Shown here piece by piece: positions 58,601 to 64,000 of a stretch of DNA of 64,000 bases. A model generated the notes under the pieces. The model worked only from the letters and a program-made list of their open reading frames with translations, was not told the DNA's origin and did not search any database. The DNA lies in NCBI GenBank assembly GCA_948474755.1, contig CAOLHI010000080.1:950001-1014000 (forward strand), given 5' to 3'. The position numbers and the translations under genes are program-made. Every line of letters starts with the position of its first letter. Position 1 is the stretch's first letter. This DNA comes from Ctenosaura bakeri. Taxonomy: Eukaryota; Chordata; Lepidosauria; Squamata; Iguanidae.

Positions 58601-61600
58601 CTGGCTGCAAAGACAAGAGAGGGCATTCTTGGTGGCTGCTCCCAGAGTAGAGAACTCTCTCTCAAGGGTGGTTAGGATAGCCTTCTCCCTATTATCCTTT
58701 TACCAGGAGGCAGATCTTCTATCCAGGTTCAGCAGCTGACTACCTATTCTGGTCAGATATTTAAATGGATGTTCTGCACTTTAATACCATGTTGTTGCTG
58801 TGTGCCTTCAAGTTGTTTCCAACTTATTGCAACCCTAAGGCAAACCTATCACAGAGTTTTCTGTGACTGAGAGTCCGTGGCGCACTCAAGGTCACCCAGT
58901 GGATATCCATGACCAGGCAGGGAATTAAACTCTGGTTTCCAGGTTCACAGCCCAATGCTCAAATCACTATACCACACTGGCTCCTTCATATTATACTGCT
59001 CATTTATTATTAATGTGGTGTTTTAACTTGTTTATATTGATGTTTTAATAATATAATTAATTTAATTTGTATTTCGATAAGTAGTATTTCTTGAGTTTTG
59101 GTTTGAACCATTGTTAAATGATCTTGGAAGCCTCCTTGTTTCCGAACCCTAGGAAGATATAAATCAAATGAATACATAGCCAGCATACTTCACTTACCGT
59201 ATCTTTTGACAACCTCGGCAAATAGGTCCTCTTTTGCTCTTCTGAGCCATACGTTGTAACCAGTTTGTTGATGAATGTATTTTGGAGTTCACATGCAAGT
59301 GATACAGACGGATCCACCTTGGCCAGCTCCTCGACCGCCAGAATAGCAGAAAAGAAAGAAGCCCCAGTTCCTCCATACTCTGGATCAAGGTCAATACTCA
59401 TCAGCTTAACAAAGAGACAACGAGATATTAATAGGTATGGGGCGGGAGGGGGAAGGTTACACATTTTGAAATATCTTAAACCCCAGAACTCAGTTGGAAG
59501 CAAGACCTGTCGACTTCAGGAAGATTTCCCATGGAGCTTCCCCATTAGAGTCATGCTTACATGGGAATAATTTGTTGAGCCCATTGAACTAAATATAACC
59601 TGACTGGGCTACTAGTGGGCTCAGGTATATAGTCCAAGTCTGTGCTCTACACATTTATTTGTGCTGCTGTAGCAGCAAATTTTGCAGTCAACTTACAGAC
59701 ACACTCTTGTCATCCATGACATTTAACTAAAAGGTAATCAAAATATCTTAAGTCAGCAAATGTATCTGTCCAAGATTTGCTTCCACTTCAAAAGTTGCAT
59801 AGGTTATTTGGGCAGAATCCTGCTAGGGCACTACACTAATGTAAAAATAGTTGTGGCCGTGTTTTCTTAAAAACTGAGTAATTATGATCCTGAGTGGGGC
59901 TAATCATCCCTCCCTCCCTCTGACGCAAACACAGCCCTCTCATTTTGACTTGGTGGGTGGATAATTATTTCATCATTGCCATGGTATCAGTTGTACAACT
60001 GGCTGCATAACTATGGGATTGAGCATAAGGGGTGCTTAGCACCTTGGAAGGTAGGAAGAGAATTCAAAAGGACCTAGATAAAATAGAAAAATGGGCAGAA
60101 ATTAATAAAATGAAATTCAGCAGAGACAAATGCAAAATTCTATGTTTAAGACAAAAAACTAATGCACAGGTATAGGGTGGGTGATACATGACTCTGAAAT
60201 ACCACATATGACAAGTACCTTGGGGTTATTCTCGATCATAAGTTGAATGTGAACCAGCAGTGTCATGCTGCAGCAAAGAAGGCAAACACTATAGCAGAGT
60301 TTCCATGTTGAGAGATGAAATACTCCTACTATATTCTGCACTGGTCAAACCTCATCTGGAGTACTGTGTCCAGTTCTAGATGCCTCATTTTAAGGAGGAC
60401 ATAGACAAGTTGGAGCAGGTTCACAGAAGGGCAAGGAGGAAGATAAGAGGTATGGAGAACAAAACATATGAGAAAAGCTTGAAGCATCTGCGATTGTTCA
60501 GCTTAGTGAAAAGAAGACTGAGGGGTGACATGATTGCAGTCTTACCTCAGGGGCTGTCGCAGAGAGGAGGGGGCAGGCCTCTTCTCTGCTACCCCAGAGG
60601 GTAGGACCAGATCTAATGGTTTGAAGCGAAAGGAATATAGATTTCAACTGAACATTAGAAGAAACTTTGTGATAGTAAGAGCAGTTCAGCAATGGAACCA
60701 ATTGCCTAGAGAAGTGGTGGGGCCTTCTACTTTAGATGTCTTTGGAAAGAAGATAGTCAGCTACCTGTTTGGGATGCTTTAGTTGGAGCTCTTGCACTGA
60801 GCAGGGGTTTGGACTTGATGTCCCACAACACCCCTTCCAACTCCATGAATCTAACTATGCTGATGGTACATTTACACTACATGTAAAGGTAAACAGGGTC
60901 TTGGCCTTTATCTGAGACATGCAAAGAAAAACAAAAATAAATGAAAACTGGCAATTTGTCCCCTTTGCCTATGTTTCCCCTCTGCATATTCTGTAATATC
61001 ATTAATCTTTTAGATTATAATGCTATATAGATAGCATCTTCACACCAGATACATCTGGTGCCCATATGACGTAGTGATTTGAGTGTTGGACTAGAACTCT
61101 GGAACGCCGGGGTCTCAATCTGTGCTCAGCCACAGACGCTCACTGAGTGATCTTGGCCTCGTCTAAGCTTTAGAAGGTTGCAATGGCAAACCTTCTTTGA
61201 ATAAATCTTGTCAAAACAACAACAACAACAACAACAGGTAGGAAATGATTGCTGTAAGCTGAAGGTAGCTTGAAGACATATAGTAGCAACTGTCTACATG
61301 CACGCGCACACACACACACACACAAACTTTAAACAGAAAAGCTGCACACCATAATCAATGTACTAAGAGAGGAAACTGTATATCTCATTCTTACCACATT
61401 CAAAAATAGTACATACCCCTTGTTCAAATAGCCCTTTTAATAAAGATTCATCAAATTTTGCCTCCTCATCCATTTTTTGTACTAATGGTGCAACACGCTC
61501 TTGTGCAAACTTTTTTACTGAAAGGAAGAAAGACATACAAAGAATCTTGTTATTATCTTCACATACTTATTTGTGGGCTGCCTTTTGGTGCAACATCCTT

Positions 61601-62300
61601 ACAAGATGCAAGGGAGCCAGAAATGTAATTGATGTAAATTTCAGAAATGTAGCACTCTCGGCTACAGCTGGCCTTTAGTCTTTTTATAAAAGTTTGACAC
61701 ACAGAATGATCTGTACCGCACAGTGAGTGGGAGAAAGTCAACACTCTTGATCTCTTCCTCCTACTGTGGAAAAGTCAACATCGTACACTGACTTGTAAAG
61801 TGACCTTTAATAATAAAGAAACCAGGTTGCAAAAAATGAGGTAGTAGCAGTGAAGGGAATTATCTGTGATTTCCAACTTACTATCATAAGTCAAGAATGG
61901 AGAACATGTAGTGCTCCAGATGTTGTTGGCCTACAACTACTATCATCTCTCACCATTGGCTATACTATCTTGGCTTGATAAGAACCCCAACAATTCTGGT
62001 ATGAAAAATGGACCCCACAAGCCCTGTTGAAAAAAATAGATTTTGTCACAGTAGACTAAGAATGGATTTAGAATGAATATAAAAAATGGATTGAGTTACA
62101 ACCAGAGTTCAAAGAGGTTTAATTAAATCAGATACATTACCCATATCTTTAATCATTATCTCCTCTTCTGTAAATGTGTGAAGTGGAACATGAGTTACTC
62201 TATCTTTGCTTAAGTCCAGTAAAACTTCTGGTTCAGAAGATTTATACATGCAGGGGTGAATCATCCAAGAGTGTACACATGGATATGCATTCCATTTCAG
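49589..62300 (-). CDS. ACADSB: ACADSB, short/branched-chain acyl-CoA dehydrogenase, exons 2-11 (5' partial)
   Basis: Mitochondrial matrix flavoenzyme that oxidises 2-methylbutyryl-CoA and related short branched acyl-CoAs in isoleucine breakdown, passing electrons to ETF. Ten minus-strand exons join as 62300-62141, 61517-61417, 59404-59198, 58355-58185, 57286-57161, 56796-56704, 53044-52955, 52344-52207, 50771-50672 and 49659-49589 (stop TAA 49591-49589). All nine introns are GT-AG and phases agree, giving 418 residues. The human protein has 432, so exon 1 should add about 14 residues. The presumed mature start (KSS, residue 20) aligns with human residue 34. Both family signatures are present: [13 protein letters not shown] in exon 5 and EWMGGVGF...D in exon 10. 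The catalytic Glu is in TIYEGTSN (residue 400, matching Glu381 of the mature enzyme). No frameshift or nonsense codon is seen, so the gene looks functional. Other acyl-CoA dehydrogenases are less likely because the residue-by-residue match, including the C-terminal EY, is to ACADSB. Confidence 0.95.
50672..50771 (-). CDS. ACADSB: ACADSB exon 10 (signature 2)
   Basis: 100 bp, 33 codons plus one base. Encodes [19 protein letters not shown] and [14 protein letters not shown]. Fits the second acyl-CoA dehydrogenase signature (E-x2-GG-x-G-F-x2-D-x4-K-x3-D). Donor gtaagt. Confidence 0.95.
51282..51422. mobile_element. Short hAT-like MITE in ACADSB intron 10-side region
   Basis: Ends caggagtgggcaa and gttgcccaccctg are inverted; interior ctgcaactcccagcattcct is a common sauropsid repeat word. 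Flanks ccctaagg / gtctaaag match at 5 of 8 positions. Confidence 0.55.
51699..51864. mobile_element. Family A MITE, copy A10, in ACADSB intron
   Basis: 166 bp. 3-bp duplication CAG (51696-51698 and 51865-51867). Both arms read caccag where most copies read cactag. Confidence 0.92.
51868..52196 (-). mobile_element. L1 LINE ORF2 C-terminal fragment
   Basis: Minus-strand frame reads [20 protein letters not shown], then [19 protein letters not shown]. This matches the C-terminal end of L1 ORF2 proteins (Y.I..ARI..A..WK...P pattern). Same strand as ACADSB. Starts about 10 bp inside the intron after exon 9. The open frame is intact over about 90 codons, suggesting a fairly recent insertion. Confidence 0.75.
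52207..52344 (-). CDS. ACADSB: ACADSB exon 9
   Basis: 138 bp, 46 codons. Encodes [19 protein letters not shown] through [11 protein letters not shown]-terminal helices. The acceptor is cttccaag and the donor gtaaac is weak. An L1 fragment begins about 10 bp into the following intron. Confidence 0.95.
52955..53044 (-). CDS. ACADSB: ACADSB exon 8
   Basis: 90 bp, 30 codons. Encodes [19 protein letters not shown] and [10 protein letters not shown], the C-terminal domain with the QFGK motif that contacts FAD across the dimer in this family. The acceptor is tcacag and the donor gtattg is weak. The Met is the first codon after the acceptor, not a start. Confidence 0.95.
53140..53400 (-). mobile_element. 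L2-type tail and CR1 3' end fragments
   Basis: 53140-53215 reads in reverse like an L2-type tail (ataccccttttt-cctcccagcatagg). 53303-53375 is a CR1 3' terminus (agaatcatagagctggaaga, gtccaaccccctgccatgc). Both lie in the 3.66-kb ACADSB intron. Confidence 0.7.
53515..53585. mobile_element. Family A fragment
   Basis: ttctatggaatcctggggtt and caatttaggagagctcttgg, a partial arm and loop only. Confidence 0.6.
54150..54262. mobile_element. Dispersed LINE-like fragment
   Basis: ggaagcgagttccacaacct and gagaagactctcatgtcc resemble the end of an L2-type ORF region frequent in squamates. Assignment tentative. Confidence 0.4.
55118..55348 (+). mobile_element. 5S rRNA-derived SINE
   Basis: The head matches 5S rRNA over about 100 bp: ctcatcttggaagctaagca (A box, 55161-55172) and the C box TGGATGGGAGACC (55192-55204), with the 5S-like end aataccaggtgctataggct. 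The body and tail (agggaggaaatggcaaaaca, gagacttgaaggcacataac) match Sauria SINEs. Not a 5S gene: the 5' part is degenerate and the 3' side is SINE. Confidence 0.9.
56233..56375. mobile_element. Diverged family A-like fragment
   Basis: catttcacactacacagtta, agaatcctggggtttgcaat and gaggcactagagagctctgg, the longer subfamily. The right arm is cut off. Confidence 0.65.
56704..56796 (-). CDS. ACADSB: ACADSB exon 7
   Basis: 93 bp, 31 codons. Encodes [18 protein letters not shown] then [11 protein letters not shown], linking the beta domain to the C-terminal helical domain. Donor gtgagt. Thr sits where mammals have Glu ([11 protein letters not shown]). Followed by the largest intron in the window, 3659 bp, filled with repeats. 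Confidence 0.94.
57161..57286 (-). CDS. ACADSB: ACADSB exon 6
   Basis: 126 bp, 42 codons. Encodes [13 protein letters not shown] through [12 protein letters not shown], the middle beta-barrel domain. Acceptor ttttcag; donor gtagca is below consensus. Too broken up by frame to appear as a long open frame, but it matches the human segment GYKGITSFLVDRD closely. Confidence 0.94.
58038..58092 (+). repeat. Purine-rich GGA/GAA tract
   Basis: Run of agaggaaggag-type words in the ACADSB intron. Confidence 0.7.
58185..58355 (-). CDS. ACADSB: ACADSB exon 5 (signature 1, flavin site)
   Basis: 171 bp, 57 codons. Starts with [17 protein letters not shown]. This ATG is internal, not an initiator, because it directly follows the acceptor gttag. 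It fits the first acyl-CoA dehydrogenase signature. SKMWIS, near the flavin ring in family structures, follows. The exon ends at ANANPSA before donor gtaagt. Confidence 0.96.
58600..59165 (+). mobile_element. L2-like LINE 3' end, split by a SINE
   Basis: ORF end (ctgctcccagagtagagaac) at 58640, then the TTTTAA-rich 3' UTR from 58985 to gaaccctaggaagatataaa. A Sauria SINE (58792-58983) interrupts it. Located in ACADSB intron 4. Confidence 0.7.
58792..58983 (-). mobile_element. Sauria-type SINE in ACADSB intron
   Basis: gtgtgccttcaagttgtttc, cttattgcaaccctaaggc, the middle shortened, ending in the reversed head actataccacactggct. Same transcriptional strand as ACADSB. Confidence 0.9.
59198..59404 (-). 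CDS. ACADSB: ACADSB exon 4
   Basis: 207 bp, 69 codons, phase 0 at both ends. Encodes [18 protein letters not shown] through LPRLSKDT. The PEYGGTG segment is typical of acyl-CoA dehydrogenases and leads into the substrate-binding N-terminal domain. The donor gtaagt is strong. The reading frame runs on past the donor for some codons, so an ORF-only reading would place the exon end too far downstream. The upstream intron of 2012 bp holds a Sauria SINE, a CA microsatellite and a CR1 fragment. Confidence 0.95.
60045..60860 (+). mobile_element. CR1 LINE 3' ORF end and UTR
   Basis: Plus-strand frames give [20 protein letters not shown] and [15 protein letters not shown], the last conserved CR1 ORF2 blocks. 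The 3' UTR follows, ending ccccttccaactccatgaat. Contains frameshifts. Lies in the ACADSB intron between exons 3 and 4, antisense to the gene. Confidence 0.88.
61067..61236 (+). mobile_element. Sauria-type SINE in ACADSB intron
   Basis: tagtgatttgagtgttggac, gaactctggaacgccggggt (B-box region), ccttctttgaataaatcttg, then a pure (AAC)n run 61218-61237. Confidence 0.88.
61301..61324 (+). repeat. (CA)n microsatellite
   Basis: CA run in the ACADSB intron. Confidence 0.9.
61417..61517 (-). CDS. ACADSB: ACADSB exon 3
   Basis: 101 bp. Completes the split Val and encodes [13 protein letters not shown] through LFEQG, the N-terminal alpha domain. The acceptor is ctttcag and the donor is gtatgt after the GGG glycine codon, so it ends in phase 0. 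The upstream intron is 623 bp. Confidence 0.93.
61905..62030. repeat. hAT-type dispersed repeat remnant
   Basis: gctccagatgttgttggcct, ctcaccattggctatacta: same words as the MITE near 51.3 kb, without clear ends. Confidence 0.45.
62141..62300 (-). CDS. ACADSB: ACADSB exon 2
   Basis: Encodes fragment residues 1-53 plus the first base of a split Val codon. The acceptor is tctacag before 62300 and the donor is gtaatg from 62140. It holds the end of the mitochondrial leader ([12 protein letters not shown], compare mammalian SWKIPPHVSKSS) and the start of the mature N-terminal helical domain, ending in EEEIMIKDM. The upstream acceptor was chosen because 160 bp leaves phase 1, which fits exon 3, and because the first codons line up with the human leader. 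Confidence 0.88.
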
Positions 62301-62384
62301 CTGTAGACAAAGAATATTTTAAGAAGGAGAGAGGAACAACACTAAGGAAAACCATCTTCATCTAGAGGTTCTAGAAGAAAAAGA

Positions 62385-62628
62385 GACTTATCTCTTCCGG
62401 CAGGCCTACCTAGTCTAGTTTTAATTGTGCTTTTAATTGTAATTTTAATCATACTTTTAATTGTATTTTAATTGTACTTTTAACTATGATATATTTTAAC
62501 TATAGTATATTTGTATTAATTGTTCTATGTGTATTTTAACTACGATTTTTAACTCCATCTATTTTGCACCCTGTGTCAAGCTTTGGGGACAGCCAGGTAA
62601 CAAAATTTTTATTATTATTATTACTAAA
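62385..62628 (+). mobile_element. L2-like LINE 3' tail
   Basis: cttatctcttccggcaggcc followed by repeated ttttaattgta units and agctttggggacagccagg, ending in an ATT run. In ACADSB intron 1. Confidence 0.7.
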
Positions 62629-63973
62629 GCTCTCTAGAGGTTGTTGGACTGTAACTCTTAGTAGGTTTAGCCAGAAAAGGCAATAGTAAGAAATTATGAG
62701 ACCAAGATGTACAGTTCACTAACATCTGGGCAGCCACATGAGTCCCACTTCTGTATAGAGATAAGACTTCATGACAGACTCTCTGTTGCTCTACAAAGAG
62801 CAAGGGCAGAATTGGGTGAAGTGTTAAAAGACATCATATCCCTGTGCTTGGATTGCAACAAAGGAAGGAAGTATGCTTTATTATGCATGATGGAAATGAT
62901 GACAGGAAAACTATGTTCAATACACAGTGTTATAAACAGGGTGAAAGCAAAACTCTGTACCAGAATGGGTGACCCTCCAGGTGTTGTTGAATTGCAGCTC
63001 CCATCCACCTTAATCAGCATAGCTAGTGTTGGAAGGTGAGGCGATCTGCACTCTAGCCACAAAACCTGCACAATCATAGCTCTGTTCGCTTAGCCATGTA
63101 TATTCACGTGCATATCCAGCATGCATAGTATAATCCCCACCAGCATCTAGCTGGGTCACAGAAGAGGATCTTGGCTATCATACCCAAGCTTTGGAACACT
63201 TCAGTCCCTGAGGGCTTTCCACTGGCATATGAAGACTTTGCTCTGCAAAGAGGTATTTGATTTACCAAACCATTCCTGCTTTTATTCTTTCTGCAACATT
63301 TATTTCTGAATCTTTTGCCTGATGTCTTTATTTTTCCTTTTTTATATCTTATTGTCCTTTTATTGATTTGTTAGGCTAGAGGCAATCTTGAATATCCATG
63401 ATCCAAAGACCCACTGCACTCCTGAGGATTATCAGGTTGAGTTCCTTATGTGCAATAAAGAGCTTATAGGAAGAACGAGAACTTTCTTTCCAATAGTAAA
63501 ACCTACTCTGCCATGGAGAGGGCAGCATGGAAGAAAAACATTACCTTCATCACCACTTTCTGATCTGATTGCACAAACTACCGTAGGTAAGATGATAGAG
63601 TCATGGCTTCACTTCTCCCCTCCACTACAATCCCTGCTTTGGAATGTGTTGTTAAAGATCAGCTTATAAGCATGAATGCCAAATCAGCAATAGGTCTCGT
63701 ACAGAAAGTTTGGGAGAAACATAATTTGTCAAAGCTGAGATTTTTAATTCTGTTTTTGCTTCTTCGATGTAAGCAGTCTTAATTGTTTTGAGGATCATTT
63801 GTCTTGTTGCTGAGAATACAAAGACCACAACCATAACAATTCCTATGAGATATTTATTTGCATGGAAATGTATTTGTTTTTTTAATATCCTGCCTTTCTC
63901 TTGGCATAGGACTCAAGGCATCTCAGAAACATGTTAAAACAAAAAAACAAAACAAAAAAAGCCCCCTAAAACC

Positions 63974-64000
63974 TGGTGGTGGTGGTTGTGGTGGTGGTAG
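63974..64000 (+). repeat. (GGT)n microsatellite at window edge
   Basis: ggtggtggttgtggtggtgg; continues beyond the window. Confidence 0.8.

Larger units (their letters stand above)
62301..64000. other. ACADSB intron 1 (partial): no exon 1 found
   Basis: No minus-strand frame resembles the expected short arginine-rich leader exon, and there is no CpG-rich stretch of the kind expected at a housekeeping promoter. Contains an L2-like tail (62385-62628), an L2-type remnant around 63885-63925 and a terminal (GGT)n tract. Confidence 0.6.

Noticed and set aside
62769..63077. 102-codon minus-strand frame as ACADSB exon 1
   Set aside because: No mitochondrial leader features, no donor that fits the exon 2 phase with a short N-terminus, and it contains repeat-like words.

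Overview
The window looks like nuclear DNA from a squamate reptile (lizard or snake). Three things support this: many copies of a tRNA-derived SINE with the internal sequence and (CAA)n tail of Sauria SINEs, a 5S-rRNA-derived SINE with a related tail, and BovB-type RTE LINE fragments whose 3' end resembles the Sauria SINE tail. CR1, L2-like and L1 fragments complete the retroelement set. The species cannot be decided from sequence alone.

The only protein-coding gene I recognise is ACADSB, the mitochondrial short/branched-chain acyl-CoA dehydrogenase, on the minus strand. Ten coding exons (vertebrate exons 2-11) lie at 62300 down to 49589. They join in frame with GT-AG introns into 418 residues ending at a stop. 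Both acyl-CoA dehydrogenase signature patterns and the catalytic glutamate are present. Exon 1 (about 14 residues, start codon, promoter) is not visible and should lie beyond 64000. The introns carry L1, CR1, L2, Sauria and 5S-derived SINE insertions and a palindromic MITE.

Positions 1-49000 are intergenic DNA downstream of ACADSB. In other amniotes this is the direction of HMX3/HMX2, but neither gene is seen here. The interval is a mosaic of transposons: RTE-BovB (11.5-12.0 kb, 20.9-22.3 kb), an L2-like LINE (32.6-34.9 kb), a 2.06-kb hAT-like element (26.3-28.3 kb), a Tigger-like TA element (37.7-38.9 kb), a 625-bp hAT element with a perfect 8-bp duplication (43.9-44.6 kb), a broken mariner with a recognisable transposase (45.9-47.1 kb) and an 885-bp solo LTR (48.2-49.0 kb). 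Two non-autonomous DNA families share GGCC termini and 3-bp target duplications. Family A has ten near-complete palindromic copies of 157-202 bp. Family B has three copies of about 440-560 bp.

Two repeat-poor stretches, 36.3-37.5 kb and 47.5-48.15 kb, look like candidate conserved non-coding (enhancer) DNA, which is inference only. The most notable structural signal is in family A. Within a copy, the two palindrome arms often share substitutions that set that copy apart from the others. In addition, the 3-bp duplications vary in sequence, so the superfamily and the autonomous partner are unresolved.
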